Shown here: positions 25,478 through 34,400 of the stretch, one piece after another | How positions within the stretch are numbered: position 1 is the first letter of the stretch | Layout: the number at the start of each line of letters is the position of its first letter | Assembly (NCBI GenBank): GCA_016195915.1 | Contig: JACPYS010000023.1 | Location: forward strand, 41,143-105,142 | Direction: 5' to 3' | Source of the DNA: Betaproteobacteria bacterium | GTDB lineage: Bacteria; Pseudomonadota; Gammaproteobacteria; Burkholderiales; SG8-39 | DNA length: 64,000 nucleotides | Position numbers and translations under genes: made by a program | The notes under the pieces: generated by a model | The model's database searches: none | Told to the model about the DNA's origin: nothing | The model's input: only the letters and a program-made list of their open reading frames with translations

Positions 25478-26224
25478 ATGAACATTTTCATGAACGCGGA
25501 CGGTGATCCCGATATCGATCACTATCTGCTGCGGGCACGCATCGATATCCTGCCGGTGTTGAATGCCCTGGTCGAACGCCAGATCCCGATTCGGGTGAAG
25601 TTTTCGCGCGTCGCCGAGCCATTGGATACACGCCTGCTGTCGGTCCGGCCCGAATACGAGGAGCTGATCTTCGATGCCACGGGTGTACGCGATCTCGACG
25701 CGCTCGAGGGCACGGAGAGCATCGAGGCAGGTGCGAAGATCGACGTGATCCGCATTTTTTTCAACACCGGGTATGCGGAGGGGGCAATCTTTCGTGGCCA
25801 GCGTGTGTTCCGCGCGCGCGTGCCGGAGACCATTGCCCGCGTACAGCGCCGCGGTTCCGTGCGCTATCAGGTGCCTGCGCTCAATCCGCCGGTGGTGAGC
25901 CTGCGGCTGCCTTCGAAGAACAATCGCGAATTGCGTCTGCGCTTGATGGATATCTCGCTTGGTGGAGCGGCGCTTGTGCTGGAGGACCGTGCGCTCGCTT
26001 TCGAGCCCGGCGCGACGCTACGCAAATGCAGACTGGACCTGCCCGGGTGCGGCGTGGTGGAAACGGATCTTGCCGTCCAGTACGTGGATCGGATGGATCG
26101 CAAGAGCGGCTGGCGCCGGATGGGATGCCGATTCGCGGATTTACCCGTGTTTGCCCTGACGCATGTCCGGCGTTACGTGACTACGCTCGAGCGCGCGCAG
26201 ATCGAGGCCAGCCACCGCGGCTGA
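25478..26224 (+). CDS. PilZ-domain protein, YcgR-like flagellar brake
   Basis: A 248-residue cytoplasmic protein with a YcgR-type N-terminal domain and a C-terminal PilZ domain that should bind cyclic di-GMP. The binding motif is complete: QRRGSVRYQVP near 126 (RxxxR) and DISLGGAAL near 159 (DxSxxG). In YcgR the complex slows the flagellar motor; no flagellar genes are in this window, so that role is only inferred. GAGGA precedes the ATG at 25478, and the frame is open further upstream without a ribosome site. The gene is 16 bases after the selenoprotein gene. Confidence 0.87.
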   Translation: MNIFMNADGDPDIDHYLLRARIDILPVLNALVERQIPIRVKFSRVAEPLDTRLLSVRPEYEELIFDATGVRDLDALEGTESIEAGAKIDVIRIFFNTGYAEGAIFRGQRVFRARVPETIARVQRRGSVRYQVPALNPPVVSLRLPSKNNRELRLRLMDISLGGAALVLEDRALAFEPGATLRKCRLDLPGCGVVETDLAVQYVDRMDRKSGWRRMGCRFADLPVFALTHVRRYVTTLERAQIEASHRG

Positions 26225-26309
26225 ATCACCAGCTAGCTACGCAGTAATTCCGCGACGAGTTCGAAGCGACTGGTCTTCGCAATTGGCTGAACGGCACGGC
26301 CAACGCGGC

Positions 26310-26735
26310 CTACACAAAGTTGCGAATGAACTCATAGTAACCTCTGGCACCGAAATTGGAGTGCCTCTTGACTGACCGCTTGATCTTTTCGATCTGAGCG
26401 ACGTATTCGCGGAGTGTCAGGTCGTCGACCTTGCCGATCCGCTCAGCGCCTATGGCGACACACCACTCGATAATGCCCTTCGCGAGCGGGTGATCAGTAA
26501 GCGTTTCGTTTTTCGCGAAGCCACAGTGCTTTCGTATGGCCGTCTTTGCGTTTTCGAGCGCGAATATGCAAAGGGAATCAGTCAGGTCAGCATGACGCTC
26601 GTACTGCCGTTTCAGGCCGGCCTCGATGTTTTGACACACGTCCAAGTGTTCGTCGTCTTCGGTGTCCACAGTCCGTATCCCGCTTCGAGGGTTCACGAAA
26701 TCCCGCGACAACCCCGGGGTGCGCCAAGTAGGCAT
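26310..26735 (-). CDS. Hypothetical protein, mostly helical
   Basis: A small basic, helix-rich protein at the right-hand end of the minus-strand island. The distinctive part is the C-terminus: AKGIIEWCVAIGAERIGKVD and IEKIKRSVKRHSNFGARGYY. I recall similar endings in unnamed proteobacterial proteins but cannot assign a family. The start is uncertain: ATG 26735 is used, TTG 26786 and GTG 26669 are other options, and the likely conserved part begins near DTEDDEHLDV just after the GTG. Nothing membrane-bound or enzymatic is seen. Confidence 0.5.
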   Translation of the reverse strand: MPTWRTPGLSRDFVNPRSGIRTVDTEDDEHLDVCQNIEAGLKRQYERHADLTDSLCIFALENAKTAIRKHCGFAKNETLTDHPLAKGIIEWCVAIGAERIGKVDDLTLREYVAQIEKIKRSVKRHSNFGARGYYEFIRNFV

Positions 26736-26828
26736 TCCCGCAAACACACAATCAGCAAGAAAATCCAGATTGCGGGCCGCGAGCAAAGCAGTGCAGGTTC
26801 CGGGTTCGACCTGACGCTGCCCATATTA

Positions 26829-27242
26829 CTACTCATAACACGCATCGTCGTCAGGCCACTCGCCCGGTTCGTCGGCCGGTTCATCATGGAAATCTTCAAC
26901 CATGCCGAGACGACGCATTCTCGCCCACAATTCCGGATGGCGCTTGAGGCGTCGCAGACGATTGCGACGCCCGGGATGTACCCGTGCGATCTCGAGCAAA
27001 ACGGCTGCCCATTCCGCAACGTCGGCCGCACGGGAAGGTGCCAGAGAGCGCAGATAGCGAACGTTCTTCTCGGCGATGCGTGACTGCCCGAGTATGCCCT
27101 CCATGTGAACGAGCGCACGCCGCCGGTTTTTCTCCGCGGCTGGCAGCTTCTGGCACTCTCGACACACGTGGTCGCGGTGGCCACGACCCGAGAACCGTTC
27201 GTTGGCACGCGATCGTCCACACAGCCAGCAATAGTGAGGCAT
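26829..27242 (-). CDS. Small zinc-knuckle hypothetical protein
   Basis: A 137-residue protein that begins MPHYCWLCGRSRANERFSGR and continues GHRDHVCRECQKLP. The two CxxC pairs separated by a basic, His-containing loop look like a treble-clef or zinc-ribbon finger. The rest is helical and Arg-rich, with an acidic tail (DEPADEPGEWPDDD). GGGAG lies nine bases before the ATG at 27242. Proteins with this finger occur widely as unnamed genes; binding to nucleic acid is a reasonable guess only. Confidence 0.6.
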   Translation of the reverse strand: MPHYCWLCGRSRANERFSGRGHRDHVCRECQKLPAAEKNRRRALVHMEGILGQSRIAEKNVRYLRSLAPSRAADVAEWAAVLLEIARVHPGRRNRLRRLKRHPELWARMRRLGMVEDFHDEPADEPGEWPDDDACYE

Positions 27243-27340
27243 CGACCGATACTCCCGCAGGGTCAATGTTCACGGTGAGGGGCCTACGCCACTCGTGTGC
27301 GCGTCCCTCCTCACCATGGGGTTAGTGGCATTAATTTCGT

Positions 27341-27967
27341 TCACGGCCTTCGGGAACGGAGAGATTTCGTTGCCCACTCAGCCCAATCCGGACAATGAGT
27401 ATGCAGGAACGCCGCCATGCGCGGAAAGGGCGGTCGTCCTGCAAACAGCTTCTTCCAGGCATCGAGAACTGCTCCGAAATATTCGCTTGGCACGTCGGCC
27501 GCCCACTGCTCGTACTCCGTAGACGACTTCGTATGGAAATCGTAAGTGCCTTTCAATATGCCCTGGCAGGCTACGTCCGCTTCTCGCAGCATCGAGAGCT
27601 GCTTGTACTTGTCGACCTCGTCCCGAAAAGGCTGCAATGCCTCTTCGAGCATTTCCAACGCCGCTTCGCCTGGGTCTACATACCCATCGCGGTTTGCGCC
27701 CGCTCGATCCCAGATCTCCTCGACGTCCAGGGCTTCCAGTTCCATCTGCACATTTGCTGCCACTTCGTCCATCTCGACACGACTGAATAGCTGTTTGGCG
27801 ACGGCATCGATTGCTTGCGCCAGATTCTCGTCGCGTGCAGCCAGGATTTTGAGAATCGCGAGTGCATCGGCACCCGAAATCGATTCAAGCGCGACAACGA
27901 CGAACCCCTGCCTTTCCTCGAAGACCGGCGGCACGATGCCCGCCCTGATGGAGGCGAGAGCTATCAC
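27341..27967 (-). CDS. Chimeric protein: AlbA-protein fragment joined to a SWIM-neighbour-type hypothetical protein
   Basis: A 208-residue frame that starts with GTG, overlapping the stop of the AlbA-type gene (GTGA). The first 27 residues (MIALASIRAGIVPPVFEERQ and GFVVVAL) are a scrap of an AlbA-type protein: the second AlbA gene has VIALCRKHEAAPPVFEERQG at the corresponding place. After that comes an acidic helical protein with ALDVEEIWDRAGANRDGYVD near 85 and ILKGTYDFHTKSSTEYEQWA near 142. This second part resembles the C-terminal portion of unnamed proteins often encoded beside SWIM zinc-finger proteins. The fusion probably arose by recombination; whether the product is used is unknown. 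Confidence 0.55.
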   Translation of the reverse strand: MIALASIRAGIVPPVFEERQGFVVVALESISGADALAILKILAARDENLAQAIDAVAKQLFSRVEMDEVAANVQMELEALDVEEIWDRAGANRDGYVDPGEAALEMLEEALQPFRDEVDKYKQLSMLREADVACQGILKGTYDFHTKSSTEYEQWAADVPSEYFGAVLDAWKKLFAGRPPFPRMAAFLHTHCPDWAEWATKSLRSRRP

Positions 27968-29427
27968 CGCAGTCCCTCGTTCTCCAGTATCGCCCTTCCC
28001 ATGGCCGTTACCCGATATCTCTGGTTGCTGCTCTGAGGCTTGTCGGGGAGGGTCATCTCGATCAGCTTGGCGTCAAGTGCGGGGCGTAGATAAACCATAC
28101 GGAAGTTTTTCGCGGCCTTGAGTTTCAAGGCTTTCTGCAATGACCGCCGATCCATTGCTCCTTTGAGAGCCGAGAGAAGCCGCATGACTTGGGGTGCGAC
28201 TTGGGGTGCGACTTCGGGTGCAACTTGTTGTGCTCCACGGACACTCACCTTGAAGGTCACCACTGCCGCTCCGGTGATTTCCTCAAACTTCGGTGGCGCG
28301 ATACCGGCCTCCCGGCACATTTCGATGACCCGGTTCGTGCCCCGTCCCCACTTCTCGATCAGGCCGGCTCGGTAGAAGACATCGGCAATGATGGGATTGC
28401 GCTGTACGGACTGATGGGAACGGCTGAGCTTCTCGGGCGTGATCCCGGTAGGAAACGTCCCCGCGCTCCAGATTTCCACGCGGTTGTCGAAGATGGCGAG
28501 TGAGATCGCGCCCCCGGCAATGGAGTAGTCGCGGTGGATGAGCGCGTTGACCAGGATTTCCCTCATGGCGTCCGGAGGAATGAGCGGTGTGTCCACCCTC
28601 TGGAGCTTCCCGGGGACGATCTTGCCGGGGAGGGGGAAGTGGCGCTGGCAGAAGAGCTGCGCTTCTTCGAGCAGCTTGAACGCGGAGGCCCGGATATGGC
28701 GCTGATCGAGGAACTCCGTCTTGTCGCTTCCGCGGAAGCGAGCCATGCGAAGCTCGCATTGTGGGTAGTCCGGGAGAAACTCCTTGCCAAAGAGCACCAC
28801 GGCGGCCTGAAGGATCTTGCCGCCGCGGCGCAGCTTCAGGCGGTCCAACACGTCCGCAAGCCGGGTGCCGACCGGGCCAATAAGGCGTCCGACGGACTTG
28901 GCCGCCTCTACGATACGGACGACTTCCTCGCGGTCGACATCCCGAAGTTCAACGCCATCGGCGGGCGCGTTTTCCCAGCGGTGTTTGCCGTGGGCGCGGT
29001 CGAAGAGCGCCCTTTCATACTTTGCCTGAGGCATCCGACGCGTCGTGCTGCCGACACGCTCGTAGGCGCGGCTTTCATAGTTGAAGGGCCGACCATCTCT
29101 GTCGCCCTCGACGGCGACTGCGACGACTTGTCGGTCTTCCGTGACCCTGACGCGGCGGATGGAAATATGGGCGGGGGGCTCGAAGCGATCAGCCGCCTGC
29201 GCAATGTCGCGGAGAGTTCGGTCGGACACTTCCTGCCCCTCGATTTCCCCCTCGGGTCGCACGCCGAAGAGTACCGTGCTGCCGGAGCCGTTCAAGAACG
29301 CGCAAATCGTCTGCATGGCTTCCCGCATCTCGCCGGTCGAGCGCTTGAACTCAAGTGCCGGGCCTTCGCCCTCTTTCACGAGCGCGCTAAGCTGTTTGTT
29401 GCTCGCCAGAATCCCGCGGCCCGTCAT
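27964..29427 (-). CDS. AlbA_2/Schlafen-type ATP-binding protein, copy 1 (COG2865-like)
   Basis: A 487-residue protein with an N-terminal AlbA_2 domain (EGPALEFKRSTGEM near 17, LFGVRPEGEIEGQ near 50). A GHKL-type ATP-binding domain follows: REILVNALIHRDYS near 275 is the N-box, and GLIEKWGRGTNRVIEMCREA near 350 the glycine-rich end. A linker of VAPQ repeats and a C-terminal winged-helix part complete it. Proteins of this class are found in defence islands, and some Schlafen-AlbA domains are nucleases or RNA-binding. The start is taken at the ATG overlapping the upstream stop (ATGA, 29424-29427). It is a diverged copy of the gene at 29927-31459. Confidence 0.87.
   Translation of the reverse strand: MTGRGILASNKQLSALVKEGEGPALEFKRSTGEMREAMQTICAFLNGSGSTVLFGVRPEGEIEGQEVSDRTLRDIAQAADRFEPPAHISIRRVRVTEDRQVVAVAVEGDRDGRPFNYESRAYERVGSTTRRMPQAKYERALFDRAHGKHRWENAPADGVELRDVDREEVVRIVEAAKSVGRLIGPVGTRLADVLDRLKLRRGGKILQAAVVLFGKEFLPDYPQCELRMARFRGSDKTEFLDQRHIRASAFKLLEEAQLFCQRHFPLPGKIVPGKLQRVDTPLIPPDAMREILVNALIHRDYSIAGGAISLAIFDNRVEIWSAGTFPTGITPEKLSRSHQSVQRNPIIADVFYRAGLIEKWGRGTNRVIEMCREAGIAPPKFEEITGAAVVTFKVSVRGAQQVAPEVAPQVAPQVMRLLSALKGAMDRRSLQKALKLKAAKNFRMVYLRPALDAKLIEMTLPDKPQSSNQRYRVTAMGRAILENEGLR
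28186..28233 (-). repeat. 12-bp tandem repeats coding a VAPQ linker
   Basis: On the + strand the unit GACTTGGGGTGC occurs twice exactly (28186-28209), followed by two diverged copies. On the coding strand this gives a repeated four-residue VAPQ/VAPE linker just before the winged helix of AlbA copy 1. Each unit is four codons, so copy-number change keeps the frame. Confidence 0.8.
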
Positions 29428-29804
29428 GGGCGCTTCCCTGCGTACGACGGCTCGTCCCGCCACACCCGCATCTGCCGCCTCATCGCGTTCACGCTCCGGT
29501 AATAATGCTCCCCCCTCGTCACCGCGTTCCAGTCGAGGCGCGCCGGGTAGTGGATCGGCTCCTGGAATCGCGGCGCATTGTTGCGGTCGGGAACGAGGTA
29601 GAGCCAGAAACAGTCGGGACGGTCGTTGGCCACGCGGCGCTCGTCAACGCACGAAAGGCTTGCGCGGCTTGACACCAGCGGCCGCCTCGCCGACCAAACA
29701 ATGCCGTCGATAGGTTTGTGCCGTCCATAGGGGAGGATCTTGACCTCGCCAACGTCGTAGGCCTTTTCGATCCGGCACCAAGGCAGGAATGACACCATGG
29801 ACAT
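29424..29804 (-). pseudogene. Chimeric remnant carrying the DUF3883 tail of the helicase
   Basis: The C-terminal half (RRVANDRPDCFWLYLVPDRN, APRFQEPIHYPARLDWN) is a copy of the helicase C-terminus, which reads RRVAEDRPDCFWLYIVTDCD and APRLQEPIRDPARLDWN. The N-terminal half (MSMVSFLPWCRIEKAYDVGE, VKILPYGRHKPIDG) is from another, unrecognised protein. The D...EVK part of DUF3883 that would hold the active site is missing. It ends with the same ATGA overlap to an AlbA gene as the intact helicase does. An AGGGAGA ribosome site precedes ATG 29804, so it may still be translated, mainly coupling the AlbA gene. Confidence 0.65.
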
Positions 29805-29926
29805 CGTGCTACTTCTCCCTTTCTGAATCGCCAACAAATCCATACGGCGGCGACTCCTTGCGCACCTGCATCGGCCGGGTCAGAACGCCACCGCTTCTGC
29901 GGTGACTTGTGCGGTGACTTGTGCGG

Positions 29927-31459
29927 TCATTTCTCGTCCTCCGCACCGCGTCCCTTCCGCGCCTTTGCACCTTCCGGAGTTAACCGATATTTCTGCAGGC
30001 GGCTGTTAGGTTTGTCTGGCAGCGTGTATTCGATCAGCCCTTGTTCCATGAGCGCGCGAATCATCTTATTGAGCTGCCCGGAAACCTCCTTTTGCCCAAG
30101 GTTTGCGGAAATCTCGGCCTTACCCAGCGCTTGCGATTGAAGCGATGCCAGTACCCGTCGGTACAACGACTCTGGCTGTGACTCTGGCTGTGACTCTGGC
30201 TGTGACTCTGGCTGCCCTAGATCCCGGTCCGCCTGGCCCTTTGCAATTCCCGACCCGCCTTCGGCGACCAACTGCATTTTGAACGTAACGATCAAGAAGC
30301 CCTGGCGCTCCTCGAACACGGGCGGAGCCGCCTCGTGCTTCCTGCACAGCGCGATCACGCGGTTGGTGCCGCGGCCCCAAACCTCCACTGCCCCGGTACG
30401 GTGGAACGCTCCTGCAATCAACGGGTTTGTCGGTTTCGAATCATGCCGCGCGGAAAGCTGTTTCACCGTGATGCCATTGGGAAGGCGTCCGAAACTACGG
30501 ATCTCGATCCGGTCGTCGAAGACCACGATAGCGACATAGCCGGAGTAGTCAGAGTAATCGCGGTGCATCACGGCGTTGAGAAGGATTTCGCGAAGGGCGT
30601 CCAGCGGAACCGGAAAGCGATCCTCCCGAAATATCTTGCCTGTGGGAAAGCGCGCTCCCAGCGGCATGGTTCGTTCAAGAAAAGCCATGCCCTCGCGCAC
30701 CATGGAGAAGGCGTTCATGTACTCCTGCCGGTTGTCCACGATCTCGCCGGTGATCTCGGTGCCCCGGAATCGCCCCATCTTGAGAAGACATTGTGGGTAG
30801 TCCGGCAGGAATCGCCTCCCGTACAGCATCAGGGCAGCCCGCGTGAGGACACCAGATACTCGCAGTCCCAGCCGGTCGAGAATCTCGCCGATGTCCCGGC
30901 TCGTATCCGGCGAGATCCGGTTTTGCTGAATGGCCAGCTCGCGCGTCTGCAGGATTTCTTTGCGGTCCAGGTCCTTCAGGCTCAAACCATCGGCGGGAAG
31001 ATTTTCCCAGCGGCGTTTTGCATGGCCGCGATCGACGAGCAGACGCTCGTATTTGGCCTGCGGCATCCGGCGCGTCGTGCTCCCCACGCGCTCGTACGGA
31101 CGGCCTTCGTAGGTGAAGGGCCGCATGTCCACGCCACCCTCGACCGCCGCCAGGATGACCTCGCGGCCTGCCTTGACCTTGATGCGGTGGATTGCAACGT
31201 GGGCAGGCGGCTCGAAGCGATCGGCGGCTTGAGCGACATCGCGGAGCGTCTGGTCGGAGACGGCCTGACCCTCAATGCTGCCCTGCGGCCGGACGCCGAA
31301 GAGCAGTCTGCCGCCGTAGCTGTTCAGGAACGCGCACAGCGTCTGCATCGCTTCCTTCAACTCTCCCGTCGAGCGCTTGAACTCCAGGTTCGGACCTTCG
31401 CCTTCTTGGACGAGGGCGGCAAGCTGTTTCGCGTTGGCGGGAATTCGCACTGCCGTCAT
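29927..31459 (-). CDS. AlbA_2/Schlafen-type ATP-binding protein, copy 2 (COG2865-like)
   Basis: A 510-residue paralogue of the protein encoded at 27964-29427 with the same layout. The AlbA_2 domain begins with EGPNLEFKRSTGEL near 22, the GHKL-type ATP-binding part contains LREILLNAVMHRDYSDYSGY near 280 and GAVEVWGRGTNRVIALCRKH near 365, followed by PPVFEERQGFLIVTF. A four-unit QPES linker precedes a winged-helix C-terminus (YTLPDKPNSRLQKYRLTPEG). The ATG overlaps the helicase stop (ATGA), so helicase and AlbA protein are translationally coupled and probably act together, most likely in defence against foreign DNA. That function is inferred from context. Confidence 0.88.
   Translation of the reverse strand: MTAVRIPANAKQLAALVQEGEGPNLEFKRSTGELKEAMQTLCAFLNSYGGRLLFGVRPQGSIEGQAVSDQTLRDVAQAADRFEPPAHVAIHRIKVKAGREVILAAVEGGVDMRPFTYEGRPYERVGSTTRRMPQAKYERLLVDRGHAKRRWENLPADGLSLKDLDRKEILQTRELAIQQNRISPDTSRDIGEILDRLGLRVSGVLTRAALMLYGRRFLPDYPQCLLKMGRFRGTEITGEIVDNRQEYMNAFSMVREGMAFLERTMPLGARFPTGKIFREDRFPVPLDALREILLNAVMHRDYSDYSGYVAIVVFDDRIEIRSFGRLPNGITVKQLSARHDSKPTNPLIAGAFHRTGAVEVWGRGTNRVIALCRKHEAAPPVFEERQGFLIVTFKMQLVAEGGSGIAKGQADRDLGQPESQPESQPESQPESLYRRVLASLQSQALGKAEISANLGQKEVSGQLNKMIRALMEQGLIEYTLPDKPNSRLQKYRLTPEGAKARKGRGAEDEK
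30168..30215 (-). repeat. Four 12-bp tandem repeats coding a QPES linker
   Basis: The + strand unit GACTCTGGCTGT is repeated four times without gaps, the last copy differing in its final base. It encodes four QPES units in AlbA copy 2. The position, between the ATP-binding part and the winged helix, is the same as that of the VAPQ repeats in copy 1, although the sequence is different. Confidence 0.9.
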
Positions 31460-34400
31460 GAATGCTTTCCTCCATACGGCGGCGATTCCTCGCGCACCTG
31501 CATTGGCTTCGTCATCGCGTTCACGCTCAGGTAGTAGTGCGCCACCTTCGTCACCTCATTCCAGTCGAGGCGCGCCGGGTCGCGGATCGGCTCCTGGAGT
31601 CGTGGCGCATTATCGCAGTCGGTGACGATATAGAGCCAGAAACAGTCGGGACGGTCTTCCGCCACGCGCCGCTCATTGGGCGTGAGCAGAATCGTGCCGG
31701 TCGCCGCGCCAAGCCCTTTCACCTCGATGAGGCGCAGCTCTCCGGAAGCAAGATCGAGGCTGGTGACGTCGTAGCCCAGGTTTTTCTCGGAGACGTCGTA
31801 GACCTGCCGGCCCTGCGCTTGCTCGTGCTCCATGACCACGCGCATGGCGATGGCTTCGGTCTCGAAGTTCGGCTTGAGACGCCGCACCTCGGGCGCTTCG
31901 CGCTCGGGATGTGGCAGCGCGAGGACGCTCGCGAGCCGCTCAACCGCCTGCAGCGTGAGCGCCCGCTGGCGATCGAGGTCGATCCTGCGGCGCTCGCGGC
32001 GGGCAAGTAGTTCCGCATGGCGCGTCTCCGCTTGTGCGAGTCGTCCCTCGGACCCGGCAACCTGCCGCTCGACTTCGGACGCCGCGCGGCCAATCTCCTC
32101 GTCGGCACGCTGGAGCAGCTCGGTGAGCGAAAGTTCGACGTGGACGCTGACCCGCTCGACCTCGGAAAGGCGATCCTTGCGCGTCTCTTCGAGAAACGGT
32201 GCGAGTGCGTGCTCGTGAAGCCAGATTGTCGCTTCGGGAAGGGTGGCGACCACGGGCATCTTGGCCGGCCGGTCCGCAGGCGCGAAGTTGCCGAGCAGCC
32301 CGGGCTCCTGAAGCCGAGGTTCGCCGTCCTCGGGGATCTCCACCGCGAAGAGCCGCTCGTGGACCACCTGTCCGAGACCGTCCACCACGCGCGCCCGGTA
32401 GAAGTCGATGCGCGCCGGGTGCTCGTGCTGGAGCGAGTGGAACGTCGCGCCCTTCCCGAGTACATCGAGCGCCCGCGCGTGGGTGTGCCGCCGGATCGCC
32501 TCGAACAGCGGATGGCCGGGCGTGACCCACTCCAGCTTTTCGGTCTCGGCCGCCTCGCGGTCGGTGGAGCAGCGTGGATAGCGGTCGGCGAGGGCAGGCA
32601 GCTCCCAGTCCGGGTCGTTCTCATAGCGACGAAGGATCGAGGGCGTGCGCGCCGGCTCGAAGGCGTGCGGCACGCTCGCGATGGTCTTGAGGGTGAGCGG
32701 CACAAACTCAGCCGCCTCACGGAGGAAACGCGCGATGGTTTCCGGCACGACGCGCCGCTCCTGCGCTCGCGCGCGCCGTTCGATCAGCATCTCGAGATTG
32801 AGCTTCTTGCTCGCGAGTCCCTCAAGCGCGTTCTGGCAGATGGCGCGAAACTGCCGCTCGTCTACATCACGAAGCATGCGCTCCTCGAGGTCGGCATCGC
32901 CGAGCTTTCCGGCGTAGTACTCGCGCAGCACGCGCTCGACGTGGGCAGCAGGTAGAACCTCGCCCACGACGTTGAAGACGGCGTCGTCGTCGAGCGCATC
33001 GCGGATCTCCTGGAGCTTTTCATGCAGTCGCTGCAGGACGCGGCCTTCGATGGTGTTGGTCGCGACGAAGTTGAAGATCAGGCAATCCTTGCGTTGGCCG
33101 TAGCGGTGAATGCGTCCCATCCGCTGCTCGAGGCGGTTCGGGTTCCAGGGGATGTCGTAGTTGAAGAGGATGTTGCAGACCTGAAGGTTGATGCCTTCGC
33201 CCGCAGCCTCCGTGGCGACAAGGATCTGGATCTCGCCTTCGCGGAACTGCTGCTCGGCGTGGAGGCGGGTGCCCGGCTCGTCACGCGAGCCCGACTTCAT
33301 GCTGCCGTGGATGCAGCCGACGCGAAAACCCCAGGTCTTCAGGCGACCGATGAGGTAGTCCAGCGTGTCCCTGAACTCGGTGAACAGTAGCAGGCGCTGG
33401 TCCGCGTGGTCGAAGAATCCTTCCTTCTGGAGCAGTGCTTTGAGCTCCGAGAGCTTGGCCTCCGTGCCCGCGTCCTCGACAGCCTGGGCCTGGACGGCCA
33501 GGCGTCGCAACTCCTGAACTTCCTGACGTACGAGGTCGGCGCTCCCCGCGAGCGTGATGGCTTCGAGCATTGCTTCCAGCCGGTCGCGCTCGCTTTCCTC
33601 CATCTCCTCCAGTTCTTCCGGATCGGGGAGATCCGGGGGCGCCTGCCGGGCGAGATCCTGCGCGCGCTTGAGCCCATCCTCGAGACGCCGGGCGCGGTTC
33701 TCAAGCGAGTGCCGCATCGCGTAGGTGCTCGACGCGAGCCGGCGCTGGTAGAGCGACATCAGGAAGCCAATCGCGCGTGCGCGGGGGTCCTCGCCCTCGG
33801 CTGCGGCGCGGGCGCTCTCGCGTTTCACGTAGCGTGTCACTTCGCGATAGAGGTCGAACTCCGCGCCGTCGATGTGGAAATCCACAGTATGAGGAATGCG
33901 TTTAGTGAAAATTTTTTCGGCCGCCCAGCTGCCGTCCTCCCGCCGCTGTGGAAAATAAACCATAGCTTCCTTTGTGCGACGCAAGTAGAACGGCGCCCGC
34001 TTGCGGTCCATCGCTTCGCGGATCGATTTAACGTCAGCGTAGCAGTCCGCGTCGAGGATTTGCAGGAACAGGCTGAAGTTCTCCGGATCCCCCTTGTGTG
34101 GCGTCGCTGTCAGCAGGAGCAGGTGGTCCGAGGTGTCGCGAAGCAGTTCACCGAGCCTGTAACGAAGGCTCTTGTGCGATTCGTCCGCTGCGGACATGCG
34201 GTGCGCCTCGTCCACAATGATCAGGTCCCAGTGGACCTGGCGCAATCCGGGCAGGATATCCTGGCGCTTCGCCAGGTCGAGCGAGGTGATCACCCGGTTC
34301 TGCTCGAGCCATTGATTCACGCCGAACTGGTCGCGAACGTCTTGGCCTTTGAGGATGAGGAACTTGGTATCGAACTTCTCCTTCAGCTCGCGCTGCCACT

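Noticed and set aside
28186..30215. 12-bp repeats considered as a CRISPR array
   Set aside because: Units are contiguous without spacers, inside a coding frame, and far too short for CRISPR repeats.
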